Positions 40,929-52,877 of a stretch of 64,000 nt of DNA are shown one piece after another. The translations under genes and the position numbers were made by a program. How positions within the stretch are numbered: the stretch's first letter is position 1; each line of letters begins with the position of its first letter. The notes beneath the pieces are model-generated. The model was given only the letters and a program-made list of their open reading frames with translations. It ran no database searches and was not told where the DNA came from. Source of the DNA: Melastoma dodecandrum (lineage: Eukaryota > Streptophyta > Magnoliopsida > Myrtales > Melastomataceae); contig JARUPY010000474.1 in assembly GCA_029817715.1 (NCBI GenBank), forward strand, positions 3,720,001 through 3,784,000, read 5' to 3'.

Positions 40929-43538
40929 ATGCAAAGCGCCGCTATCTTTTTCCCGCGGATTGCTATTCCTAGACCCTCCTTGTTCACGAGGTCAGCCATC
41001 AAGATGAGCACGAAGACGCCGCTCCCATCGCCCGTTCTTCCCAAGTTCGTGCCCTTCGACGGAGGCGACGTCCACTCCAGAAGTAAACCTGATGGTAGGT
41101 AGGGATCCGATGAATAAATATGGGCCAAGATTCGCGAAGTTGGCTTCATGGGTAGCTCCTAGATTTGGATTTCAACCGTGGGGTTGATTTCTTGCAATTG
41201 GATTGCAGGTTTTAGATTCAGCCTGGTTTCTTACAACATACTGGCTCAGGTAATTGTTCGAGTTACCTCGTAAGCTTAAGAAGGATCAGCATTGTTTCGT
41301 GTTTGGTGTCTTGACATCAGTTGACTCTGTAGGCGTACGTGAAAAGCGCTTTGTTTCCACATTCTCCGTCGTCTTGTCTCAAGTAAGCTCTTTAGTTGCT
41401 GCCAAAGATCATTCTGTTGCGTCACGAATCTCGCAACTGTTCTCTTTTACATAGTCTCGGTCCCTGCATTATTAAACTTAGCATGGTTTTAGACTCCCAC
41501 GCACAGAGAAATGCACTCCCTTATTGAATGACTGCGTTCTTTTCTTGAAGTCATTCTCCTGGTGAAAAAACATGCCCGTTGATTTTTCATAGGTGGAAAG
41601 CTCGTTCACAGGCGATATTGACTGTTCTCAAGGGCCTTGACGTTGATTTCCTCTGCCTGCAGGTCTTGATTATAGACCTTTTCTCCATTGAATATATCAG
41701 CAAGTCTGATTGTGAGATCATATTCATCCTTCCCCCTCTTTGATTCTGATGCGCTAAATTTTGTGTCGACGGAAATAAATCCATTAGGAATTGGATGAAT
41801 ACGAAGAGTTCTACAGATCCAATATGGGGTTGAATGGTTACTCTAGCATATATGTCAAGAGAAGTGGACAGAAGAGGGATGGCTGCGGAATTTTCTATAA
41901 ACAGGACCGGTAATACCCCTTCTCTGCTTCATGACACGGTAGACTTTTACATCCCGTGTTTACAACTAAATATATTTTCTACATCTGGTACAATTACTTC
42001 TGAATAGCTTTCTACACGGTAGACTATTTCCAAATAGTTTTCGGTAAATTATGGTGAAGATGAGTAATGCAGGTTTGTATAGTAAAATGTTGATTTGACG
42101 TGTCTTAAAAAATGATTTATACTGTGGATTGTATCCCATGAAGCGCATACGTCAGTCAGATGCGTGTCCCACCTTGTCAGTTCTTGAAAGCTACTTCTGA
42201 TTATATGCATGAACTGGGGCTTTCTTGCCTATGAATGAAAAGAATTATCATAAAAGGGAGGTCCGTGCCATCAGTTTGATACATGTATTTGGCAGTAAGA
42301 TGCTGATGCTTAATCAGACATCTGCCTCAAATGATCAATGGAGCTTTTATCATTGCTTTGCTCTTGGATGCTTTCTTAATCAGGGCAAACTTGGTCTTGG
42401 AAGAGAAGATAGACTACAATGATCTCGTAAGCTCTGTCCAAGATGACAGTGACTTTAGTGCTGGTAAGGACAGTCAGCAGAAATTGAGTAAAGATCAAGA
42501 TGCAGGAACAAGACCTGGGATGGTGTTAGAATACCTCTTATTGGCTTTACTGGTCCATCCATTACTTGTTCATTGTCTCTTGCCTTGTAGCTGCGAGCTT
42601 GTGATAGTCATCTTACTCTGAGGGACTGTCCCATGCTAGCTCAATGAAGGGGATTCTACCAATGAGCACTCCATAAAACTTTTGAAGAAGCCCTGAACTC
42701 AAACTTATAAGAGGAGTTTGTTTCAGGTTTGGTTGTGAATGAAGCTTCCAAGGACAGAAAAGAGTCCAATGATCCTCAAGTAAGATTGAAACGGGATTGC
42801 GTGGGAATTATGACCGCATTTAGGCTCAACAATAAATCACAAGATGTGATCATTGTGGCCAACACACACCTTTACTGGTATACTGCAGTTTGGCTTATCG
42901 TAGCTAGTTGACGCATTTCTTCTTTGAGCCCATATCCGCCACTTGCAATGTGTTATTTCCAACCCTTCCATTTAGTTCTGCTGACTGGGATTCTTTTGGG
43001 TTAGGGATCCAGATTGGGCTGATGTGAAGCTGGCTCAAGCCAAGCATCTTTTATCACTGTTGGCAGAATTTAGGACAATGGTTTCAGAGAAGTTTGAGTG
43101 CACGCCTTCAGTTATTGTGGCCGGTGATTTTAATTCAACTCCAGGCGACAAGGTTTGTCTCATTTCTTTTGCATATTGCTCACAATAAACCTTGAACATC
43201 CTTTCTTATCCCTTGTATTTCAGGTTTATAATTACCTTGTATCGGGAGACACTTCAGCAATGGCGGCTCAATGTTTGGAAGGGCTTCCTCTGCCTCTGAG
43301 AAGTGTGTATGCCTGCACTAGAGGAGAGCCGATGTTTACTAACTGCACCCCTGGATTCACTGGCACCCTTGATTACATATTTTTCTGCCCTTCCTTCTAT
43401 TTCAAGCCAGTGGGTTTCTTAGAGCTACCAGAGGGAGACTCGGAGGATGTAATTGGCGGCCTTCCTAATCACTACCATCCAAGTGATCATTTACCCATTG
43501 GTGCCGAGTTTGAAGTTTCGGACAATAGCCAAGTTTAA
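40929..43538 (+). CDS. CCR4-4: CCR4 homologue 4-type endonuclease/exonuclease/phosphatase-family nuclease
   Basis: Nine exons give 380 residues: 40929-41094, 41209-41249, 41333-41382, 41593-41662, 41788-41909, 42384-42463, 42727-42877, 43005-43152 and 43224-43538. The EEP-fold motifs are all present: FRFSLVSYNILAQ, FLCLQELDEYEEFY (catalytic Glu), GIMTAFRLN, VANTHLYWDPDW, VIVAGDFNSTPGDKVY (catalytic Asp/Asn), LDYIFF and PSDHLPIGAEF (catalytic Asp-His). The family removes poly(A) tails, or in some organellar members cleaves RNA ends. The start at 40929 adds 25 residues (MQSAAIFFPRIAIP...) upstream of a second in-frame ATG at 41004. The extension is Arg-containing, hydroxylated and free of acidic residues, resembling an organellar presequence. 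It ends SDNSQV. Confidence 0.9.
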
Positions 43539-44524
43539 CAAGGTTTGTTCCATCCAGATAGTAGTAGCTTAGGGATTATCATGGGCTGGAAAATGGAGGC
43601 ATTTTGTAGATGCGATACTACCTTCTGACCATGGAAGTGTTGGATTCACGATGTACTCTTTTTGTTGGATAGTATATCGATCCATGGACTAGATTCTTGA
43701 ATTTCCAGTGTCATACTTCTACAATTTTTTTAACAGAACATCTTTGCATTTGTTGACTGAGAAACGTTATTTTCCTGGTAATTTAATCAATGGTTCTTAT
43801 TTACAAGGTCAGCTGACAGTGGGAAAGAAAACAACTGGCACGTAATCACTGAGATTTTTATGTACTATATTAGCATTGTCACTGATCCAATTTCCTGAGA
43901 ATTTACTCGACTCTTGACTGGTAGGAGTTTCGAGAAATATGAGCACCTCAATTCAAACCCTTTTCACTTCTTGGTAGTTGTGCAGATAATTTCATTAGGC
44001 CAGGTTATTCTTAGCCTCAGAACATGTATAAGACACAATTCGGTACTGAAGTTAAGGATTTCTTGTGTGAAAGGTAAACTATAAGGTGGTTGCAGCATTC
44101 GTCGCTGTTCAACTTGATTGTCAAGTTCTGGCAATTCAATGAGGTTCCTGTTCTTTGCCCTCAATTGATTGGCGTTTCCTTAATTTAGCTTTCTCTCAAA
44201 GCTGCTCTCGTGGACTAGGTAAAGAAATGTTCCCTTAGTCAAATGCATGCTTTGTAGTTATTAAAAATTTTGCAATCGTATTTTATGGGGCTATCCAAAG
44301 AAAGTTGTAATGCCTAGTGATTATTTGTAGATAAATTAATAATTCTATGATTGAGGATACAAGTGGAGTCCAGGTCGATAACATCTCAACTTTGTAGTGA
44401 TTGTTATATGTGACGCTGCTTTATATGTTTCTTCCCTTAACCAATAATAATAGATTCTAAGGACTTATTATAACATGCGTATCTCTACTACTTCCGCTAC
44501 TTCCATTGAGCATAACAACATATC
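43539..44524. other. Intergenic region, no recognised gene
   Basis: AT-rich sequence contains the 3'UTRs of the convergent CCR4-type and 44525-44899 genes. No known element seen. Confidence 0.5.
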
Positions 44525-44899
44525 TTAGGAAGAAACAGGTGGGGGATGAATGACAGGAATCGAGAAGTAGGGCTCAACTGAGGCCACTTCATTGTTCACC
44601 GCCTCATCGGCAAAGGCAGCACAGCAGCATTCATTGTAGAAAGCTTTTGCCTTTCTGAGGATGTACCGAATGGATGTGGCCACATGCCAGAATCCAACTC
44701 GTGGTGCACGCGGAAGGCCCTCCATCTTCCTACGGTACTCGGCCTCACTTTTGTTCGAGTTCTCGGGTTTTTTTTTACCCTTCTTGGGATCTTCATCTGC
44801 TGGTGCTTTTTTATTTGTGGAGGGGTGGACGTGAATGCTCATTGCCTGCTCTGGACTTTGTGGGGAAACAGCTAGAAAGGGAACAACTTGGGAAGCCAT
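44525..44899 (-). CDS. Small hypothetical protein, single exon
   Basis: The 124-residue frame from MASQVVPFLAVSPQ is open. It stays open upstream to another ATG at 44962. The middle is strongly Lys/Asn-rich (KKGKKKPENSNKSEAEYRRK), followed by a conserved-looking helical segment (VATSIRYILRKAKAFYNECC). The layout recalls short plant proteins with a C-terminal helix of the type RKARDFYV, but I do not recognise the family. The upstream segment 44900-45000 has a TTTATATAGCGG TATA-like box (44971-44982, read from the minus strand), supporting a real gene. Confidence 0.5.
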   Translation of the reverse strand: MASQVVPFLAVSPQSPEQAMSIHVHPSTNKKAPADEDPKKGKKKPENSNKSEAEYRRKMEGLPRAPRVGFWHVATSIRYILRKAKAFYNECCCAAFADEAVNNEVASVEPYFSIPVIHPPPVSS

Positions 44900-44982
44900 G
44901 GAAGGAGGGAAAGTAATAGTACTAAGATTTTGGTGGTGACTAAAGGTGAGAATTTTCGACACCTAGCTTAGGTTTATATAGC

Positions 44983-46892
44983 GGGCGGGAAGAAGTTTGG
45001 TGGTGATTAACTTAATATCTCGTTAGGACTTCAGCACGTGAAAGGTAGGGCCTGATTTTGATTGCTGATGAGTGTTGTCCTTATCATTTCTAGTACGCTG
45101 TCTGACTGCGTCATAAATTCGACGTGTCCCCTGTGTCCATATATTTACTTTTGTATTGGTTTAGAGAGGATTAATTCCCATTTCAGGCTTAACATGGAAA
45201 GACAATCTAAATTAGCAAATACTACACTCTGAAACAATCCAAATTATGTCGCTGCTTGTCTAACTAAGTGAATGATCTGTAACAAATCCTCCTTTTGTTG
45301 CATCTTTACAAGGACAAGATGTTTCACGTATTTAGAATGACAAGTTTATTTATCCACCTAATATCTATCATTCCGCACTCCACTTATGAACAAGATACAT
45401 GACTCTGGAACACATTCGATTCTTCTCGAGGATCTTATCTGGTTTCCTCAACTTCGCAGAAACCAGGAATCCTTGGGGGGGGGGGGGGGTGGTGGGGTGC
45501 ATTTACCCTCTTTTGCAGCTTAGCCTGAAGGCTTGGTTGTATCAGTCCTAAATATTTATCAGGAGTTTCTGTGATGGTTTGGGGCCATGAGTTAACTGTC
45601 AGGACTCTTGGTAATGGAGGAAGGAGGAGCGGCCTTCTTCGGAAGCTTGAAATTGTTCTACTCTTAACAATGAAGACTTGCTGGCATGAGCACTGAATTT
45701 TGTTAAGGATTTTTTCTCATGTTCCAGGCTTGTGATCCATGGACATGAGAATTTTGACGGAGGGTGAACTCCAGAATGTTCATTGGATTGCAGGTGAGAT
45801 CGTTCAGAGTCCTTTTCCGTCGCATTCAGAGAGCATGGGCCAAAACCAGCTAGGAGAAAAATGGACTTTACAGAGGAGAATTCACGTTTCCTGACATCTT
45901 CACTCTCCTGTGCAGGGACGTGCATTAGATTATTACCACCACCAAAATAGACGACAGTGTATTTACTCGATGTTCTGCTGATGCAGGGAAAATAAAACTG
46001 CAGTTAGGCGATGAAAAGCGAGAGCAATTACGAAACTCGATCTACACGTGTTCATTTCGCTCATGTTTGAGTGTTACGTCGCCCGAGAGGTGACAAACAC
46101 GAGCATTGTCATGTGGGGATGGTATCCCTACTCTCTCTTCCAGACACTTAGTCCACAAAAAAGGCTCTGAAAGCTGCATGAGAACAGAAATGGAATGGAA
46201 AATGCAGCCACACCAACCCAGAAATGGGAAGTTGGGGGAGTGGCAGGAGTGGACCGACGACGTTGCCCCTCAACCAACCAAGATCATCACATCTTTTCTT
46301 GTGGGAATGATAGTTTACCTCCTCGGGAAGATGTCATGGTACACTCACGACTCGTGGTCCGTTCCTGTGTGAACTGGGCACCTCCCCACAATGCCTCGTA
46401 CAAATCATTTAGTATGGACAAAGACTTGGGGTCCTTTAATTGGTACTGTCCAGTCGAGTCAGATCCAATCATATCATATGCCAATCACGAGTATTAGGAA
46501 GACACACTAATGTAATGAATCAGAAGTAAATATATTACAAAAAATTGGAAAGGGGAACTGGCCTTGTCCAAATGATGACTTATACAAATGTCATATACAT
46601 TTTACAGTTACCACAAAAATAAATGGCTCAGGAAATAACAGAAGAATAAGAATGGCGAAGTACACAGAGGAATGGGGATCAACTGCACTGAGTTCTTGGG
46701 CAGGAGAAAGATAGGACGAGGCGTGCATCTGCGTCGAATGGCGTCATTGCATGGAAGGCTTCAAGTTCAGAACAACCGAGCGTAGAAAAAAGTGAGATGG
46801 CTGCTGTTTAGGGAAAGATGGCGGTCTGGATATCTAACGTCTTTGAAACATTGCAATGTTTCACCTGGTTCTCTGTCTCGTCGGTGCAGGAG
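44983..46892. other. Intergenic region, no recognised gene
   Basis: Open frames such as 45599-45925 (-) and 46106-46497 (+) have no recognisable domain. A G/T-rich run lies at 45475-45497. The part next to 46892 is the 3'UTR of the receptor-kinase gene. Confidence 0.4.
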
Positions 46893-49800
46893 TTAGTCGG
46901 AGTTGGAATCGTACAAGTCACTCGGACAAGGGGTCATGACATCGGATTCAAGCAACTGGACCACACGGTGCATTGTCGGTCTATCCTCGGGGCTAGAAGA
47001 AATACACTGAATTGCAATTGAGAGCAGTGCGTCGAGGCTCTCTGTCTGCATTCCCTCGCATTGTGAATCAACAATCTCACGTTGCCTGTTCTCCGTTACC
47101 AGGGTATTTAACTGCAAAACATAAAGAGAGAGGTGCAAATTCCAAAAGCTATCAAACAGCCTGAAGACAGAGCCCCCAGAAAGAGCCTGAAGACCCAAAA
47201 GATATGGGGGAAAGGAGGTGATCAGGTTTGCAACAGTATTGTCAGCACACAAGGAAGTTCTTATCTAGGACTACTCATTCGGGGTCCCCGTTCTTTCAGG
47301 AAATAAATGGTCAACAAATGGTATTTTCTTTTCAAAATATCAACTGAAAAAGGAATTCGTGGAATGGCATTATAAGAAGTGATATTGCTACTTCTTTAGA
47401 AATACAACATTAAAATGCAACGCCTTCCAAATTCAGTGTCAGTAAGCAAGATGTGACATGAAAACATCCTCAGCTATTGGCAACAAAGAATGCACACAGT
47501 TGATAGATGCATGAACAATTCTACTTGCTACATAAATTGAAATATCACAAGTGAAGTTGATACATACCCAGCCGACAATATTTAGGCCCTTCTCAATGAA
47601 CACCGCATCATATGGTCGCTTTCCACTCAACACTTCCAGCACCAACACTCCAAAACTGAAGACATCGGTCTTTTCAGTTGCTCTGCCGCTCTGCATATAC
47701 TCTGTGCAGAGCAATCATATATAGATGGATCAATCAGGGTATTGATAAGGGTCTTTAAAGAATGGTCCAGAAAAGGTTCCCACCGATGCTTAATACTGTA
47801 ATATTGCTAACCTGGTGCTAAATAACCAAATGTCCCGGCCACAACAGTAGTGATATGAGACTCCTCATCCTCCAACAATTTGGCAAGCCCAAAGTCAGAA
47901 ACTCGAGCCTCAAAATTAGCGTCAAGCAGAATATTGCTAGACTTGATATCCCGGTGTATAATTCTAGGCGAACAGTCATGATGTAAATAGGCCAGTCCTT
48001 TTGCTGCGCCCAGAATAATGCTGAGACGAGTCTCCCAGTCCAACTGTTCGGATCTCTCTGCACAATTCAGGACATAAATCTTATTATCTATCAAAAGATC
48101 AATTCTGGGTGCAACTACTGAATGAGTTCTGGGGCTCCATCAGATTAAGCAGACCCTTGACTGTTACAGTAAGAAGAGCACTCCTAATAAACTCGACAAC
48201 AAACATACCATGAAGCGCTCCGTCAAGGCTACCCCCTGGTAAGAAATCATAAATCAACAATTTTGCAGTAGGGGAGTTGCAATATCCACGCAAATTCACC
48301 AGGTACCGATGCTTTATGCTCCCGAGAATTTCAAGCTCTCTTTCAAAGAAGCGATCGAAGCCTTCGTTCATCTTGACAATTTTTTTTAGAGCAAATATAT
48401 TGCCATCGTCCATGGCCAGTTTGTATACAGTTCCAAAGCCCCCACAACCAATAATATGCTCTTCGTTTAGAGTTTCCAATTTTCTAATAATGTCTTTTGA
48501 TGTGTAGGGCAAATCTCCATGAAACATAACAACAGATCCACCTACAGCAAGAGAAACATGGAATGTAGACGATGTTAACAGATTGAAAGTCAATCGGAGA
48601 TGAATAGTAAGGACCGGTAAAGAGTGCAGCACCTCCGGTAATATTGATGGCAAAGCCTTTGTTCTCATTTTTGCCAATCTTTTTGTACAGAAAACATCCC
48701 CAAAAGCACATAAGTGCCACCAGAAGCAGTGCACCCACAGTGGCTGATGCACTGATAAGCAGTCGGCCAGAATTCTTTCTATCGTTTTGACCTGGGACTG
48801 CAAGCAATAAGACAGGGATAAATGTATACTTCATAACACTCCGTGCAGATAACTTTATGTCCTTTCAGTTTGCAAAAGCAGAGATACAGTTAGAACTTAG
48901 AAGCATCCATGTTAATTTAACACATTCAAGGGTTTTCCCAGTACTCACATGCAGAAAAAATACCTGGAGGAGTCTGGGAACTTGTTGGCCCACCATCACA
49001 TGCCACATTGATTTGTTTCCCACATAGCCCACGGTTTCCTACAAACCTGCTTGCCAATACACGTTGCAAGCTTGTGAATAGAAGAAAAACTGGAACAAAA
49101 CCATAGTCTTCAGTTAAAGGTCGATATATCAAAAGCAAGAAAACCATAGTCTTCAGTCAAATAATGAATAGAAACGTCTCATTTATCAAACCACAAAATT
49201 TGAAATCAATCAAGATCCTTGAGATTAAATTGGTGAAACTACTCACGAGCGTTCAGGAAAATTGCCCAACACACCATCAGATGGAATTGGTCCAACCAGG
49301 AAATTAGCCGATAGATTGCTTCAAAGGTCATCAATAAGAGAAATAAGTCCACTGAAATATTTCCAAATATGGTTGAAGGGTGGAACTTGCTCCAGGTAAA
49401 TAGGGTCACTCACAAAGTGGTAAGCTTATTCAACTTCCCAAGGGACGATGGAATGGTTCCACTGAGAGAGTTGCCAGAAAGATCCCTGCAGATCGATAAG
49501 AAGTAATGCGAACGATATCAGATACAGGAATCTTTCTTAAATGGGTGCCACCACCTTTTCATCGGCTCTAAAAGAGGCACAGAGCTTTGAGTGAGTTCCC
49601 TATTTAAATATTTTCACTTGGATTTACAAAATTCATGAAAGAGAATGTGACTCATTTTCTCCTTGCGTTAAACTAACAATCCCCTATATTATATATCCAT
49701 ATGTATGTGAGTAGTCACAAAAAGTAGGATTGCAGGACCACTCCTTAATGAGAACTTACAACTTTTGTAGTTTAGAAAGATTTCCCAATTCACTTGGAAT

Positions 49801-51307
49801 CAGCTCGCTTAAGTAGTTACCCTGCAATAATCTGCAAAAGTAAAACACCCCAGAACATTAAGTGACAAGGGGTAATCTTTATTAGTGAACGGATCCAATA
49901 TGAACACATTCAGTAGGAAGAGAAACAAATAATATACAAAGGAAAGAGTCAATCACTAGGAATGCAGAACAAAAGTTTTAGCAGGTCCGTTTACATTTCC
50001 TCTAACTCAGTGCAGTTCCCCAGCTCTGAAGGGATATTTCCATAAAGATTGTTGTCATGAAGAGACCTGGGTATGACAGTAGGTAAAGAGCATCAGATGC
50101 AGCTGACTTAGCAAGGGGGTAGACAAAAAAGAACGACCATCCAGACAAATACATACAGCACTCTTAAGCGTCCTAGCTTCCCAAGTTCCGGTGGGATTGA
50201 CCCGGACAATTTGTGATGAGAAAGACTCCTGTGGGCACAATGTACAGTTATCACTTTTCAGCAAAATCCGTGTCAAACATCTAATGAGTAATTGAGAAAA
50301 AACGATATTCAAAAGATGCACAGGAGAAGATAATTTTCACTGCTTTTGATTTGGAAAATCGTAAATATGCCCCGGCAATAGAATTTTGCCATTTCACTAA
50401 GCAAGTGTGGCAAGGAAGGCTGCAAATATTGATATATCCATGGTAGCCGAAGTATTTTCTAAAAACATTGAAGGAGTCTGACACGAACTCCTATTTGGAC
50501 TTCGTTTGCTTCTATTGCACACACCATCTATCAATAAATACCGCGGTGGTAATGAAGCGATATTTCATTGAACGACACATTTTAAGGAACAATCACAATG
50601 CAGGTGAATACTGTTACACAAAGTTTAAATGCATCAGATGCATCAAGGAAGCTTCTTGAAGATTATGCTGAGAGCTCACAAATATATTACACTCTTTGAA
50701 TCAGGATCACACGTCACTCCTTTCCATTTGCATGGATCTGGATCCTCAGGTCTCCACTGGAGGAGGATACCGTCTGAGTTGGTAATAGCAGATCTAAAGC
50801 TCAAAAGTGCCTCCCCTGCAAAATATGTGCACAGAGCTCCCGATTAAGGAGTACCGACCCGATACGTACTATGATGCAATTCCTTTTCCCGAAGAAGACA
50901 TTATACATACTTCAAAAGAAAGACAGTCTGACAAATTTAACAGCAACTTCTCCTAGGGCCAAGCTAAAGATGCACTCGGCAGCTCATTCCATTAAATTTT
51001 CATTACTAAATTAGAAAGACCCAGTTATGATTGCAAGGTCACGGGAACATGCCATCCAATGATGGAACATTTTGTCCCACACATAATACAATTGACTTAT
51101 ATATCTCAGCCATGAAGTAACCCACAACCGTCAACCCATAACTATCCTCTTCCTACTCCCTTTTACCCACACAATTTCAGACAAAGTTAACATTGCAAAC
51201 CAGTTGAAGATACCATCAGAACTGAGAGCTGTTGATCTTGGGATGAAGCCATAAAGCAGAAGAACACAAAGCAGCACTTTTTGACCACGTTCTCGAGAAA
51301 TGCCCAT
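46893..51307 (-). CDS. FEI: FEI-type leucine-rich-repeat receptor-like kinase
   Basis: Thirteen exons join to 597 residues: 51214-51307, 50680-50815, 50157-50228, 49995-50066, 49760-49831, 49414-49485, 49247-49318, 48964-49070, 48633-48797, 48209-48541, 47812-48057, 47568-47701 and 46893-47111 (coding order). Five exons of exactly 72 bp each encode about one LRR, typical of this family. Order: signal peptide, N-cap ([19 protein letters not shown]), five LRRs, transmembrane helix ([19 protein letters not shown]), kinase with [46 protein letters not shown] and [19 protein letters not shown], and the C-terminus [14 protein letters not shown]. Arabidopsis FEI1/FEI2 act at the plasma membrane in cell-wall synthesis and root growth with ACC and SOS5. 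Kinase motifs are intact. Confidence 0.95.
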
Positions 51308-52870
51308 TGTGGCACTGGGCATGTAAAACAGAGCCACTATAAATCATTTGATGTGCTACAGGCCACAGTGACTGTGTTGAACATATGGCATCCAAGGCAA
51401 CAACAATGCACTAAGCCAGCAGGAAGAAGCAAAATCCTGCAGGTAAATGAGGACAATTATCATAACTATGCATACACATACGAAATGAGCGAAGAAAATA
51501 ACCAGGATTCAAACAATCCAACGCCTAGCAAATGTCGCAAGGGATGACCCCCGGGAGCATGAGCACATAAAAACTCTTTCTGCTTGCCCAGTTAGAGATC
51601 CTTTCACCAGAAATGCTAGTCTCGTCACTATGTACTACACAAATTATAGCTATCCAATGCCAATTACACACCCAATCTCCACCAACCCCTTCCCGATAGG
51701 AGATCCACACACCAACACTAGCGCCCGCCCAATTGAAACGAGAACACTCCAAGACAACTCACAAAACTGCAACGGAACGCCCAAAAAGTAAATCCAGGAT
51801 ACACGGACCGACAGCGAGCAACAAACCCACCCCCAAAAAATATGCACAGATTTTCCAGTTCCCCAACACCAATCCCTCAAACAAAACCCAAATTAAAAAC
51901 AAAGGAAAAAAACCCTAAGCTCTGCACTAGCAACCCAATCTCAAAACAATAACCCCACCTCAGACCCCGATCCAGCGTAGGAACAGCCCACAAGACGAAC
52001 AGAATCAGACCCAGAAAAGAAAAATGCAGGGGAAGAAAGCCACGGGCACAAGCTCTACCCTTAAGCTGCCGACTGACTGTTGGGATTTTGGGAAATTAAA
52101 AATAAGAAAAATCTGAACTATTCCCACAACACACACCAAACAAATAATTGCAGCCAAGGAAAAGGAGTGACTCCAGTTTATTTCTGCTTCCTTAAATTTT
52201 CTGCCCATTGATAAAGGATTTGATTTTTCCTTTTCACTTTCATAAAAGGTCTCGAGGGGGTCAGCTAGAGGATGACTATTGGGAAACGATGAAAGATAAT
52301 GAGTTGGGAAGACAGTAAGGAGTTCGTGTAATAATATTAATAGCCCGACGTCGCGAGTGGGAGTGAAGTGGATGAGTTTTCTCGTCTTTCGGCCGTAGAG
52401 TGGGAACGCAGGAGAGAGATGTTGCCTTTGCCGTTTGGCCACCGACGGTTGACTTAAAATCAGTTTCCACACACAAACGAGGATGTACTAAATCCTAAAG
52501 GCCAGGCTTTGATGATTAAACCGCGGGTAATCCCCCGTTCTCGTGTTACCCATCTCGTTTGTCGGGACATGGGGCAGTTGGGGGAGGTGTCTGTGTCGTT
52601 TGGGGGGGGGGGGGGGGGAGGGAGATGATGGGGACAAACAAGTGTTAATACAGGCTTGTAGCCATCTCTTGTAAGAAATTCGGGAGGGGGGGGGGGGGGG
52701 GGCGAGGCCCCGTCTTAGTGCCGGGAATTGTTCCAAAGGACAGTGTGAAAGCAAAAGAATTTGAGTTTTACCGTCGGAAGTTTCAAAATTCCCAAAAACC
52801 TGCTCCCATCTCTTTTACATTTTCTATCTTTTGAAAAAGGCCCAAAATTTTGTAAATTTTGCAATTAAGT
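51308..52870 (-). promoter_or_regulatory. Upstream region of the FEI-type gene
   Basis: This lies upstream (to the right) of the kinase gene on the minus strand and probably contains its leader, possibly with a 5'UTR intron. Two long G runs (52599-52618 and 52686-52702) sit near its outer end. No TATA box could be chosen with confidence. The AT-rich stretch at 52800-52870 borders the viral insertion. Confidence 0.35.
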
Positions 52871-52877
52871 CCTTGAG

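Noticed and set aside
45599..46497. Open frames on both strands between the hypothetical gene and the receptor kinase
   Set aside because: No recognised motif; the frames overlap nothing conserved and lack supporting promoter or splice signals.
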